A stretch of 64,000 bases of DNA from Oligoflexia bacterium (GCA_020847095.1 JADLCR010000072.1:37586-101585), one strand, 5' to 3'. Shown: positions 53,081-61,981, numbered from the stretch's first letter. Notes: generated by a model not told the origin, from the letters alone. A program made the numbers and translations.

Positions 53081-54208
53081 TTACTGGGAGCAAAAGGATT
53101 TCAAATCGCCAAATGTTCTTGGCAGCTTATTGACTCCACTAAAACTAACCGTTAGCTCCGGGGACCAAGCTGCTATGGAGCCAATGAGGGACTGTTTGTA
53201 TTTATCAAATGAAACTTTTCCTGAGCAAACCAATTGATGGGCGTTAGTCTCACCTGACGCCGCCGGAACTTCAGAGTATCCAAATGTGACATTGTCCCAT
53301 TCGGCGGCTTTTAGTGCATCCGAAGCGCTGAACTCGCTTTGCGGCCAGCTATCAATCATCACTCGAACCTTATTAAATCCAAGCTCTTTTAAGCACTGGG
53401 CGCTAGGCTGAGCCGCCGAGTTAAACTCTAGGTTGAGCCCTGGATAGTTCATCATCACCAAAGTTGTGACTGGGGTCGCCTCGGGCGACTTCACCATTAA
53501 ATCATTCCAACCAATATCTCGCTCTCTGACTTGAGCTTCTTGACTGACAGCTTCCAAAATATAGCTTCGGAAAACATCGATCTCGGTCGAAAGGTTGTCT
53601 CGTCTCGTTGATCGTCCTCGCAACTTTAGATAGTCGCGTGCTTCAGGAGAATATATCGGAGAGCTCAGTCCCATTGGGGGCATCCCAAAGGCTTCATTTC
53701 CTTTAGAAAGGCCACGCAAATAAAGCTGGAAGAAGGTTTTCGGATGGACGATGTAAATCATTAACTCTCCCGTTTTGGAGCGGATCTTTTCGAGTTCAAT
53801 GATTTCCTTTAAGGCTTCGCCCTCGTAACTCTTTGATCTTTTAGACTTGAATTGGCCAGCCGACTCAATGTCTTTAAATGCCGGGTTAAGTTCAGGAGCT
53901 TTAACCGTAACATTGACAAACGGGCTGAAACTAAAGCCCGTTGAAAGAAATGCTCTCCATGAAGCGTCACAAGAGCTGCTACCTGAAGCGGATCTTGCTT
54001 CTTCGGCGTTATTCGCCGAGGCGGGCAAAGATTGATCATTTAGGGCTAAATCCACCACCGGCTTGGACGGGTCGACTTTGCGCTGTTGAGGAGTGCAGGC
54101 GCTAAAAAGGGCTATTGCCAATATCATCAAAAGGGAAAAATAGGCCAAATCGGAAATTCCTACACGACGAGTGCCAAAAACTGTTCTTAGTTCCGTTTTA
54201 AACTTCAA
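53081..54208 (-). CDS. Putative lipoprotein of unknown function (375 aa)
   Basis: The family is unknown. A basic N-terminus and membrane stretch (FSLLMILAIALFSAC) end in a lipobox, with Cys38 as the predicted lipidated residue. The mature part is Ser/Ala-rich at first, then mixed alpha/beta with Cys pairs (SSSCDASW, AQCLKEL, LVCSGK, FCSQ at the end). The TTG start has GGAG at 7 nt. A shorter start at an internal ATG (LLMILAIALF) is possible. It is divergent from fabI. Confidence 0.65.
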   Translation of the reverse strand: MKFKTELRTVFGTRRVGISDLAYFSLLMILAIALFSACTPQQRKVDPSKPVVDLALNDQSLPASANNAEEARSASGSSSCDASWRAFLSTGFSFSPFVNVTVKAPELNPAFKDIESAGQFKSKRSKSYEGEALKEIIELEKIRSKTGELMIYIVHPKTFFQLYLRGLSKGNEAFGMPPMGLSSPIYSPEARDYLKLRGRSTRRDNLSTEIDVFRSYILEAVSQEAQVRERDIGWNDLMVKSPEATPVTTLVMMNYPGLNLEFNSAAQPSAQCLKELGFNKVRVMIDSWPQSEFSASDALKAAEWDNVTFGYSEVPAASGETNAHQLVCSGKVSFDKYKQSLIGSIAAWSPELTVSFSGVNKLPRTFGDLKSFCSQ

Positions 54209-54271
54209 TCACAAGCTCCATTTGCCAAAAGAAACCGTTCCTATGAAAGACTCATGCCAGTGAACAAAGTC

Positions 54272-54301
54272 TTGACCGAAGAGTGCGGTACTGCCTAATC
54301 T
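54272..54301 (+). promoter_or_regulatory. Putative leaderless promoter of fabI
   Basis: TTGACC (54272-54277), 18 bp, TAATCT (54296-54301). Only six bases (ggcccc) separate the -10 from the ATG at 54308, so transcription would start at the A of ATG. No SD is visible upstream of that ATG. The -35 is a good match; the -10 is weak. Confidence 0.4.
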
Positions 54302-54307
54302 GGCCCC

Positions 54308-55102
54308 ATGTTAACACCAAACAAACGCGCCCTCATCATGGGTGTGGCCAACGAAAGATCAATTGCCTGGGCTGCCGCACAACGCCTTAAACTACAAGGT
54401 GCTGAGATTATTTTGACCTATCCAAACGATGCCATTAAAAAGCGCGTCGAACCCTTGGCCGCTGAACTTGGCGCCAAAGCAGTCATTGAATGTGATGTTT
54501 CAAGTGACGCTTCCATCACGCGGTGTTTTGAACAGATTAAAAAGCATTGGGACCATATCGATATTTTAGTTCACTCATTGGCCTTTGCTGACAAACAAGA
54601 CCTTGAAGGAGCGTTCGTGACCACGAGTCGCGAGAGTTTTAGAAAGGCCCTTGATGTCTCAGCTTACAGTTTGATTGCAGTCACGCGAGAAGCCCTTCCA
54701 CTAATGAAAAGCGGAAGCTCCATCATCACAATGACTTATTTGGGCGCAACTAAGGTTATTCAAAATTATAACTTGATGGGCGTTGCTAAAGCGGCCTTAG
54801 AAGCCTGCGTTCGTTATCTGGCCTGGGACCTAGGTTCAAAAGGAATTCGCGTCAATGCCATTTCGGCGGGCCCTGTGAAAACATTGGCGGCTTCGGGAGT
54901 CCGCGGTTTTAGAAGCCTACTCGATTCGGTCGGGCAGATGAGCGCCCTTCAGCGCAACATCACCGCCGACGAAGTTGGGAAGTCGACAGTCTATCTCGCG
55001 AGCGACTTATCAAGCGGCGTCACCGGAGAAATTCATTTCGTCGATGCCGGATTTAATACGGGAGCGCTACGAGTTCCCGACGCCAAACCTCAAGCCGATT
55101 AA
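54308..55102 (+). CDS. fabI: Enoyl-[acyl-carrier-protein] reductase (NADH)
   Basis: FabI performs the last reduction of each fatty acid elongation cycle. It is an SDR-fold enzyme. The modified cofactor loop MGVANERSIAWAAAQ near residue 11 is typical of FabI, and the segment HSLAFADKQDLEGAFV follows. The active-site block is MTYLGATKVIQNYNLMGVAK, with the Tyr-x6-Lys pair in YNLMGVAK. SAGPVKTLAASGVRGF and the C-terminal VTGEIHFVDAGFN complete the family. Length 264 aa. No SD precedes the ATG, and a promoter ends 6 nt upstream. Its stop overlaps the convergent gene by 4 nt. Confidence 0.96.
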   Translation: MLTPNKRALIMGVANERSIAWAAAQRLKLQGAEIILTYPNDAIKKRVEPLAAELGAKAVIECDVSSDASITRCFEQIKKHWDHIDILVHSLAFADKQDLEGAFVTTSRESFRKALDVSAYSLIAVTREALPLMKSGSSIITMTYLGATKVIQNYNLMGVAKAALEACVRYLAWDLGSKGIRVNAISAGPVKTLAASGVRGFRSLLDSVGQMSALQRNITADEVGKSTVYLASDLSSGVTGEIHFVDAGFNTGALRVPDAKPQAD

Positions 55103-55596
55103 GCTGATTTTCTAGATTTACGTTGATGGCTGGGGCGGCTAGCTGTTTCAACTTGCCGACGCTGCATTTCTAGTTTGAGCAGCGGGGCAAATTCAGCAAA
55201 TACGCGAGCCACTGGATGCCGAGAATGCTCTCCAAAAACCTCCATCGTCAGTAGCCCAATATTGATCCAAAACTGAGGGCTTCGCATGGGGTCGTCGTTG
55301 TCCTTATGATTTTCATAGTTCTGCAGCCATCCACTTACCCAATGAGCCACAACGCGCTCGGTATGAATTCGATATTCATGAGCAATATGGGCCATATGAT
55401 TGATAATTGTGTACGGAAGAATGATTCCGCAGATCAAAGTACCCAATCCCGCAAAGGCGAGGCTAGCAGCTGACCAATCGTGAGTTTGTGTGTAGCTCCA
55501 AAAGGCCACGCATCCCAGAAAGAAAAATAACACGTTGAAGAAAAACAAAACCTGAAGGGCCCGTTTGTAATAGATAAAGCGGCGAAAGATATCCAT
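55099..55596 (-). CDS. Small two-helix membrane protein (165 aa)
   Basis: The family is unknown. Two membrane helices (VLFFFNVLFFFLGCVAFWSY, about 15-34, and LAFAGLGTLICGIILPYTII, about 46-65) are followed by a cytoplasmic or periplasmic helix with His (NHMAHIAHEYRIHTERVVAHW) and a basic tail (RRQVETASRPSHQRKSRKSA). ATG with GGAGGAG upstream. It is convergent with fabI, overlapping by 4 nt. Confidence 0.7.
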   Translation of the reverse strand: MDIFRRFIYYKRALQVLFFFNVLFFFLGCVAFWSYTQTHDWSAASLAFAGLGTLICGIILPYTIINHMAHIAHEYRIHTERVVAHWVSGWLQNYENHKDNDDPMRSPQFWINIGLLTMEVFGEHSRHPVARVFAEFAPLLKLEMQRRQVETASRPSHQRKSRKSA

Positions 55597-55651
55597 GGTG
55601 CAATCTCCTCCACCTACTTATTCGGAATCAGTGCCTAAATTCTAAGCTCGA

Positions 55652-56038
55652 CTAACGGCTGATTTGAATCAAAAGTACGGCTAAATCCTGCTCGGATAGG
55701 ATTTCACGATGCCCGGCTGCTTGAAGATCTTTTTTCAATAGCTCCATCGCACGAACTAAAAGGAAGGTGGGCTCCATTCCGCCCAAGTACAAGGCCGCAT
55801 CAGATGAGGCGGCTCGGTAGACTTCCTTTTTATAATACGACGTCGATGACGAACCCGTACCTGACGAATCGGAAACCGAGGACGACCCATTACCAGTCAA
55901 CGAGGAGTCCGAGTAGCTCGTGCGACTATCCGTTGTTTGACCGATGGACCCGCCAGAAAGGTCATAGGAGATCCAATCCGAACATAAGCCTGTTGAACCC
56001 GCCAAAATGACTGTTAATGCCAATGTGATTTCTTTCAC
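55652..56038 (-). CDS. Small secreted Ser-rich protein (128 aa)
   Basis: The family is unknown. Signal peptide MKEITLALTVILAGSTGLCS. A low-complexity Ser/Gly/Thr/Asp stretch (about 40-70, SSSVSDSSGTGSSSTS) is followed by a structured helical part (SSDAALYLGGMEPTFLLVRAMELLKKDL and onward). The Ser-rich part may be an extended linker. Its start is divergent from the Lnb-domain gene. Confidence 0.6.
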   Translation of the reverse strand: MKEITLALTVILAGSTGLCSDWISYDLSGGSIGQTTDSRTSYSDSSLTGNGSSSVSDSSGTGSSSTSYYKKEVYRAASSDAALYLGGMEPTFLLVRAMELLKKDLQAAGHREILSEQDLAVLLIQISR

Positions 56039-56108
56039 AGCTACCCCCCGGTTTGAAATTCAAGTTCATATTTACGATTAAAATTTCCCCCTAGCAACAT
56101 AGAAATCC

Positions 56109-56137
56109 TTTACCCAGCCTTAGTGGTCTGCTACCAA
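56109..56137 (+). promoter_or_regulatory. Weak possible promoter of the HExxH/Lnb-domain gene
   Basis: TTTACC (56109-56114), 17 bp, TACCAA (56132-56137), 5 nt before the ATG at 56143. The spacing repeats the pattern of nadK, fabI and the Omp85-type gene, and no SD precedes the ATG. The -10 match is poor (3 of 6). Confidence 0.25.
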
Positions 56138-56142
56138 GCGTT

Positions 56143-57966
56143 ATGATTTTAGCTGCCATTATTTTCAAATTGGGGATTTTAGTCCCCGCCTGGGCCGACC
56201 TTATTATTGATGTCAAAGGACTCCCTTCCAGTCAGATTGTGGAGGGTCAGCGCAAGCTCGATGCAGTTTGGATGGCTCTGCCTCCGATCATGAGGGAAGC
56301 ATTAAGTAGCGACATCAAAATAGAATTTAAGAATTGGCCGGCGCCTCAGGAGCGGCGAACCACTATCTTCGGTGAATACCGGGACCGAAAAATCTATCTC
56401 AATAAATCTCTGCAGGCCGCACTCACAAGCCCTTCTGATCATTTGAAGGTCAAACGCGTTTTAGCCCATGAACTGATGCATGCGTACGAACACGCACTGA
56501 AAGCTTCAAAAAAGCAAAAGCTATCGCAAAATGAACAATTCTTGGCGTTACTAAACTTTACTAAGCGAGGAGTTATTGTTCGCACAAGGTCACAGTCAAA
56601 CGTCATGGAGCAAAGAAGCCCCGATGTGTACGAGTTCGAAAACCCAAAAGAAGCAGTTGCCGTAAACTTTGAACACTTTCTCTTGGACCCCGAATTTGGT
56701 TGTCGAAGACCTGCTGTTTACCATTTTTTATCTCGAGCACTGAACTTCGAACCGACGAAACAGTGTGAAACGAGCCACCTCGTGGCCGTAAACAACGGCT
56801 CATTCATTAGCGAGAGGCCCTTTTATTGGGCCAATATCGATCCAAAAAGAGTCTATTCAATACACTACTTATTTGCATCTAAGGGATCAGCACTCATGAG
56901 TCGATGGGGGCACGCCATGTTTCGCATAGTTTTATGTGCACCAGAGCGAACTCAAGTCGGTCCCGAGTGTGAGTTGGACATCGACCATCATGTGGTAGCC
57001 AGCTACCGCGCCAACATCAACGAACTTAAAATTAGTTACTGGAAAGGCTTGATTGGAGCCTATCCGTCTCAATTGTTCTTACTTGATTTTGCGCAGGTCA
57101 TCGAGGAGTACACCAAAGGTGAGCTCAGAGACCTTTTGAGCGTACCAATGTCACTATCAGAAGAAGAAAAAAACCTGTTTTTGTTTCGGGTGATTGAGCA
57201 TGCCTGGAGCTATCGCTCGAAATATAAATTCTTATCCAATAATTGCGCCACCGAATCGCTCAATTTAATCAAAGGCACCGTTGACGACGCCGAGTTTAAC
57301 GACAAGTATCCCTTTTCACCAAAAGGGCTATACAGCGATTTGGAAAAAACCAAACTCATGGAGGCTGACTTGCTTGCCGACAAAACGGCCGCTCAAGCGC
57401 GGGGTTTGTTGATCGTCTCAAAGAGGGCATCGTTGCAAAGGGCATTTGAGATTCTTAAACAAAAGGGTCTAAGGAGCGACAAAGCCGATGTTAAAGAGTT
57501 TGTTGAAAAATCAAAGCCGGTTGATCGACGCCGCGACTACGAGAACCTCCTAACACTTAATCCGGGCGAACGAATGAAGCTTGCCGCCCTCTGTTTTGCC
57601 CTAGAAAGTCAGGCGGAGCACATGGCACAAAAGCAATATATGAAGTTTTTAGGTAAGAAATTGTTCGACCTTAAAAATACTTCGCCACTTTATAGCAAGT
57701 CACTGGATTTAAGAAAATCTTATGATCAGCTGATGGCATGGAATCTCGTTCCTCAAGGCTACGGAGCACCAACACTTCAAGAAATTTTAGGAATTGACGA
57801 AGCTTCATTGACCGAACGAAGTCGGAGCCTGAACCGAGAAACCAAAGCGCTTTTTGAGCAACTCAAGCAATTGGTCCCAGAGAAGACCGCCGAAATCACT
57901 TACATTGAAGAATCGGTCAAGTGGCTGAGGCAATTGGCATTGAGTATGCAACCTAGCCTTCCATGA
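56143..57966 (+). CDS. Secreted HExxH protein with Lnb/DUF4105 domain
   Basis: Signal peptide MILAAIIFKLGILVPAWA. Residues about 25-215 look like a zinc-peptidase-type domain with HELMH (His109, Glu110, His113) and NPKEAVAVNFEHFLLD as a possible third-ligand helix. Residues about 220-400 match the Lnb N-terminal periplasmic (DUF4105) domain: SRWGHAMFRIVLC, then DIDHHVVASYRANI, YTKGELRDLLSVPMS and FLSNNCATESLNLIKG with the conserved Cys. In Bacteroidetes, Lnb acylates lipoproteins through such a Cys. A helical C-terminal part of about 180 residues follows. Its end overlaps the next gene (ATGA). Confidence 0.82.
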   Translation: MILAAIIFKLGILVPAWADLIIDVKGLPSSQIVEGQRKLDAVWMALPPIMREALSSDIKIEFKNWPAPQERRTTIFGEYRDRKIYLNKSLQAALTSPSDHLKVKRVLAHELMHAYEHALKASKKQKLSQNEQFLALLNFTKRGVIVRTRSQSNVMEQRSPDVYEFENPKEAVAVNFEHFLLDPEFGCRRPAVYHFLSRALNFEPTKQCETSHLVAVNNGSFISERPFYWANIDPKRVYSIHYLFASKGSALMSRWGHAMFRIVLCAPERTQVGPECELDIDHHVVASYRANINELKISYWKGLIGAYPSQLFLLDFAQVIEEYTKGELRDLLSVPMSLSEEEKNLFLFRVIEHAWSYRSKYKFLSNNCATESLNLIKGTVDDAEFNDKYPFSPKGLYSDLEKTKLMEADLLADKTAAQARGLLIVSKRASLQRAFEILKQKGLRSDKADVKEFVEKSKPVDRRRDYENLLTLNPGERMKLAALCFALESQAEHMAQKQYMKFLGKKLFDLKNTSPLYSKSLDLRKSYDQLMAWNLVPQGYGAPTLQEILGIDEASLTERSRSLNRETKALFEQLKQLVPEKTAEITYIEESVKWLRQLALSMQPSLP

Positions 57967-59318
57967 CAAAGGCAATTTATTGGGCAATTCTTATATTCAC
58001 ACTGACGTCATTTGGAGCCCATAAGGCTCGCGCAGACAAAACAATCGTTGGGCGCCTTAACAAGGGGTTTAAAGAAGTATTAGGCAAGTGCCCGGAACGC
58101 CTTTGGCCTGATCTAAACTACAAGGATGTTCAGTTTGCAGTCGCTCTTCCTAAAGAAAAAAGGGCCTGGCTGTGGAATGGAAAGGGCGATTTAAAGTCTT
58201 TTAAGAAAATGAACTTCGATGAAGTCATGGCCAAAGCCTCACGAAATCGCTTTTCGGTCATTTCCATCAATAATCGCCCCACCATGTTTCTTGATTTAGA
58301 AGATTTAAAGTCCGCAAAAGAGGCCTTCGAACTGATCGTGCACGAAGCCTTTCATGCCTTTCACCAACCTCGATTCACTATTCCAAACGCGAGTGGCCGA
58401 AGGGGCATTCCTTTTCCATTGAGCGAAAAGCTTCCCTATTTTGCCCGTATGATGCTGCGAACTCTAACCTTAGGACTCATGCATCCCGAGCTTAGGGAAC
58501 AAAAACTCGGTGAGGCAGCCTTTTGGGTCAAAGAGATTGAAAGTTATGATCCGACCGAATTGACACGACAACGACGATTCGAAATATCCGAGGGCACGGC
58601 CACATATGTGCAAGCTGTTTCCGGCATCTTATTTGATTACGGCTGTAAGGTTTCTGAGCATATTGTCAGGCAACAACTCATTGAACGCACCCGATCGGAC
58701 GCAGAAGGTGTGCAAGGCGCCGCTGCCGAATATTCACTGGGCCTATATCGGGTGGGCGCCGCAGCCCTTACTTATTTGAGGGTGACCGATACGAAAAACT
58801 GGGAGCGCCTTGTTGAAAATGGAATTACTCCCTTGGAAGTTTTGCTGCGGGACAAAAAACCGATAGCCTCAGAGAATGACCCCGCGATGCTGGCCCATTT
58901 TAAAATCGATGCGGAAATTGGAAATCAAAGAGTTGCTGTTGAATTGAGTCCTTTGTTGGATGCATTAAATAGTAAGGATGCTCTTCGGCTATCAGTACCG
59001 TCAAATTGGGGAAGAGAGTTTTCTACCGGCGGCCTTTATATTTCGGGCTTGGCACCAAACAGCATCGCAGCATTGTTTCTCACCCAGAGTTTTAAGAATA
59101 ATGAGTCAGTCTTAGAAGTTAACGGCGTCACCGGTTTCTTGATGCCTGAAACTCCTTGCGGAGGCACGCAGACTGTTTTCGTAATGGGAAAGGACCCCTC
59201 GTTTGAAGGGTCTTTTGATCAACCAATAGTCTTCAGCGCACCACCCCTAGCCACCGGAAAGTTCAAAATCGAAAAACTAACGGATAGCGCTGGCCTCGAC
59301 TGGATTTGCGCGCGTTAA
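57963..59318 (+). CDS. Secreted HExxH-type protein (451 aa)
   Basis: The family is not firmly recognised. Signal peptide AIYWAILIFTLTSFGAHKARA. A HEAFH motif (LIVHEAFHAFHQPRF) near residue 130 is a zinc-peptidase signature, and RRFEISEGTATYVQAVSGI further on supplies a Glu that could be the third ligand (gluzincin-like). The C-terminal 100 residues are beta-rich. It is translationally coupled to the Lnb-domain gene (ATGA), so the two proteins probably work together in the periplasm. Confidence 0.72.
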   Translation: MTKAIYWAILIFTLTSFGAHKARADKTIVGRLNKGFKEVLGKCPERLWPDLNYKDVQFAVALPKEKRAWLWNGKGDLKSFKKMNFDEVMAKASRNRFSVISINNRPTMFLDLEDLKSAKEAFELIVHEAFHAFHQPRFTIPNASGRRGIPFPLSEKLPYFARMMLRTLTLGLMHPELREQKLGEAAFWVKEIESYDPTELTRQRRFEISEGTATYVQAVSGILFDYGCKVSEHIVRQQLIERTRSDAEGVQGAAAEYSLGLYRVGAAALTYLRVTDTKNWERLVENGITPLEVLLRDKKPIASENDPAMLAHFKIDAEIGNQRVAVELSPLLDALNSKDALRLSVPSNWGREFSTGGLYISGLAPNSIAALFLTQSFKNNESVLEVNGVTGFLMPETPCGGTQTVFVMGKDPSFEGSFDQPIVFSAPPLATGKFKIEKLTDSAGLDWICAR

Positions 59319-59393
59319 TCCAAATGATTTTTCGTATACCTCCGTATGCTCAGCTACTCTCAATCGAGAGAGCCTCCTCCGGCATCTTGTGCG

Positions 59394-59422
59394 TTGACAA
59401 AAACGTAAAAGGGGTATGTGAT
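59394..59422 (+). promoter_or_regulatory. Putative sigma70-type promoter of the flavoprotein gene
   Basis: A perfect TTGACA (59394-59399), a 17-bp spacer and TGTGAT (59417-59422, 4 of 6 matches) lie in the 170-nt gap before the flavoprotein gene. The predicted leader is about 60 nt. CTCTC-AATC-GAGAG just upstream (about 59357) is a small inverted repeat that could be an operator. Confidence 0.45.
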
Positions 59423-59488
59423 CGGCACATGTTCCGAGGCCGTCCGACGCGACTAAAAGATTGATTTTTCTCAAATTTTGGGGGAGCC

Positions 59489-60919
59489 ATGGTAACTGCA
59501 GACAAGGAGTCAAACCCAAGGATCATTCAGGGAGGAATGGGAATCGGGATATCCTCTTGGAATTTGGCAAGGGCAGTCTCCATGGAGGGGCATCTGGGAG
59601 TCGTATCAGGAACAGGTATCGATTCGCTAATGATTCGCACGCTTCAGATGGGCGATCCCGGAGCACACTATCGACGAGCTTTACACAGCTTTCCTTTTGA
59701 AAAAGTCGCGAGCAAAATACTGAAAACTTTTTTTGTTGAAGGCGGCATAAATAAAGACCGACCTTTTGCTCACTTGCCGCTCCCGTCTGCAAAGCTCAGT
59801 GCCGATCACGAAGAAATAATTGTTGCCGCTAACTTCGCTGAAGTTTTTTTGGCGAAAGAAGATCACAATGGAATTATTGGAATTAATCTTCTCGAGAAAC
59901 TTCAACTTACGAATTTGCCATCACTCTTTGGCGCCATGCTTGGTGGCGTTGACTATGTGCTGATGGGAGCAGGAATCCCGCGCGAAATACCCGGCGTACT
60001 AGATCGTTTAGCCCTAAACGAAGATGTCTCGATCAGACTAAGTGTCCTTGGAGCTACCTCTGGAGACGACTTTCGAACTTTCTTTTCTCCAAAGAGTTTA
60101 TTTTCGGAGCATCAATTAACGAAATTAAAGCGTCCCCGGTTTTTGGCGATCATCTCTTCTGCCGCGATTGCTATGACTCTGGCTAAAAAGGCCTCTGGGC
60201 GCGTAGATGGCTTCATCGTTGAAGGACCGACTGCTGGTGGCCACAATGCCCCGCCACGATCTTCCTCAGTTACCAACGATAGAGGCGAACCCGTTTATGG
60301 TGAAAAAGACTCCGTGGACCTTGATAATTTGAAAAAAATAGGATTGCCGTTTTGGCTCGCTGGTTCGTATTGTTCTCCGGAAAAGATTCTAGAGGCCATT
60401 GAATTAGGAGCTTGTGGTGTTCAAATCGGTTCAGCTTTTGCTCTAACTGACGAATCAGGACTTGCAAAAGACTTGAAAGAGAAAGCACTCGCACTTTCTG
60501 AAGCTGGCGACCTTGATATCTTTACCGACCCACATTGTTCGCCAACACAATTTCCATTTAAGATCGCGCGCATCAAGGGCACCTTATCAGACGAGAATTT
60601 GTATAAAGCTCGAAAACGAATTTGTGACATTGGTTATCTTCGCCAAATGTATAAGAAAGATGATGGTACGCTAGGTTACCGCTGCCCAGCTGAGCCAGAA
60701 TCACAATTTACTTCAAAGGGCGGAAATATCGAGGATACGCGCGGGCGCCACTGCCTCTGTAACGGGCTTCTCGCGACCCTAGGTTTAGGCAATCTACGAA
60801 GCGATGGATCTCGAGAGTTGCCACTAGTCACTCTCGGAGATGATGCCAAAACAGCCAGTCGTTTCGAAGCCGATCGACGAGGTTATATAGCACGAAATGT
60901 GCTCAAACTTTTGGAATAG
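59489..60919 (+). CDS. Nitronate monooxygenase-family flavoprotein
   Basis: Members of this FMN family (2-nitropropane dioxygenase, also FabK and PfaD relatives) oxidise nitronates or reduce enoyl-thioesters. Visible parts: the N-terminal IIQGGMGIGISSWNLARAVS, GVDYVLMGAGIPREIPG, IVEGPTAGGHNAPPR (FMN phosphate region) and GACGVQIGSAFALT. It is 476 aa, longer than simple nitronate monooxygenases. The extra C-terminal part has a Cys-rich patch (GYRCPAEPES ... GRHCLCNG) that might hold a metal or cofactor. The ATG has GGGGGAG only 2 nt upstream. The substrate is unknown. Confidence 0.82.
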   Translation: MVTADKESNPRIIQGGMGIGISSWNLARAVSMEGHLGVVSGTGIDSLMIRTLQMGDPGAHYRRALHSFPFEKVASKILKTFFVEGGINKDRPFAHLPLPSAKLSADHEEIIVAANFAEVFLAKEDHNGIIGINLLEKLQLTNLPSLFGAMLGGVDYVLMGAGIPREIPGVLDRLALNEDVSIRLSVLGATSGDDFRTFFSPKSLFSEHQLTKLKRPRFLAIISSAAIAMTLAKKASGRVDGFIVEGPTAGGHNAPPRSSSVTNDRGEPVYGEKDSVDLDNLKKIGLPFWLAGSYCSPEKILEAIELGACGVQIGSAFALTDESGLAKDLKEKALALSEAGDLDIFTDPHCSPTQFPFKIARIKGTLSDENLYKARKRICDIGYLRQMYKKDDGTLGYRCPAEPESQFTSKGGNIEDTRGRHCLCNGLLATLGLGNLRSDGSRELPLVTLGDDAKTASRFEADRRGYIARNVLKLLE

Positions 60920-60941
60920 CCCCCTCTAAACGCTTTAGATC

Positions 60942-61337
60942 CTATCGACTACTCCCGATTTGGCAATCAAAAGTAAAACTCTCTTCTTCAGGGCCTACTC
61001 GTACAGAGTAGTTTAGTGTTAACCCATTTCGAGGACCGCGGGTTTCGCCCTTAATGGCCAACTGTCCCGCCGAACCCAGTCCTTCAATTTCAAAGTTGAT
61101 TACCCCTGAAAAGGCCACACAACCCGGACATCGCATTCGGCTAAACTCGACATCTTCTAACTCGGCCGCTTCAACATCGCCTACGTCTCCCTGCCAAACT
61201 CTCTCATCTGTAGAGTTAATAAAGATCATCGCTCCGGGCTTCTGGCAGGTAATGTCCGCCCCATCAATGGTCGTCAATTTGGCATTAGCTATTGAAGAGA
61301 ACACCATGACTAAAATGATATTAAGAAAAACTTTCAT
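60942..61337 (-). CDS. Small secreted protein (131 aa)
   Basis: The family is unknown. The longest ORF begins at 61388, but the ATG at 61337 follows GGGGGA and opens a signal peptide (MKVFLNIILVMVFSSIANAK). The mature protein is beta-rich with cysteines at ITCQKPG, MRCPGCVAF and FDCQIG; an even number suggests disulfides. It is convergent with the flavoprotein gene. Confidence 0.65.
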   Translation of the reverse strand: MKVFLNIILVMVFSSIANAKLTTIDGADITCQKPGAMIFINSTDERVWQGDVGDVEAAELEDVEFSRMRCPGCVAFSGVINFEIEGLGSAGQLAIKGETRGPRNGLTLNYSVRVGPEEESFTFDCQIGSSR

Positions 61338-61453
61338 TAAATCCCCCTTACATAAATCCTGACTCAAAATGGAGTCACCCCACTTCAATTACAATTGACG
61401 TGCCACTGACCAGCTAATTTGCAAGGACCGCCGTATCAAAGTAGTGTTTAATA

Positions 61454-61963
61454 ATGGTCGTGATGACTTCAAACCGACTCAAAATTACTAAAGTTCAACT
61501 GGCTGATGCGAATTTCATTTTGGAGCTTTATAATGATCCGGATTTTATTCGGTTTATCGGAGATCGGGGCTTACGAACTCTCAGCGATGCGGAAAATTTC
61601 ATTACAAAGGCAATGACCCAGTTTAATCATGAATCGGGCAACGGTTTGTTTGTCGTATCCGAGAAGAACAATCGGCACCCCCTAGGAATTTGCTCCTACC
61701 TAAAACGAGATTTTCTCGATTTCCCAGATATTGGATTTGCCTTCCTTCCGCAAAGCCGCCAGCAAGGCTATGCCCTTGAAGCCACAACTACATTGCTGAA
61801 ATGGATCAAAAACAGCTTTAGCCCTCCGGTTCTTTTAGGGATTGCGCACCCAGAAAATACCGCTTCACATCGGCTTCTCAAAAAATTAGGCTTTGTTTTT
61901 GAGAAAGCCATTCAAACGCCAGGAAGTGCGAGTGAGAGCTGGATTTTCAAAGCAAATTATTAG
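61454..61963 (+). CDS. GNAT acetyltransferase (RimJ/RimL-like)
   Basis: GNAT enzymes transfer acetyl from acetyl-CoA to amines of proteins or small molecules. The order matches the RimJ/RimL type: TNS-like start (TSNRLKITKVQLADANFILELYNDPDF), LGICSYLKRDFLDFPDIGFAFLPQSRQQGYALEATTTLL (the acetyl-CoA loop with Q-x-x-G-x-A) and AHPENTASHRLLKKLGFVFE. Length 169 aa. A second ATG lies three codons on. The substrate cannot be inferred. Confidence 0.88.
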   Translation: MVVMTSNRLKITKVQLADANFILELYNDPDFIRFIGDRGLRTLSDAENFITKAMTQFNHESGNGLFVVSEKNNRHPLGICSYLKRDFLDFPDIGFAFLPQSRQQGYALEATTTLLKWIKNSFSPPVLLGIAHPENTASHRLLKKLGFVFEKAIQTPGSASESWIFKANY

Positions 61964-61981
61964 CCAAGGCGCTAAGCCCGA

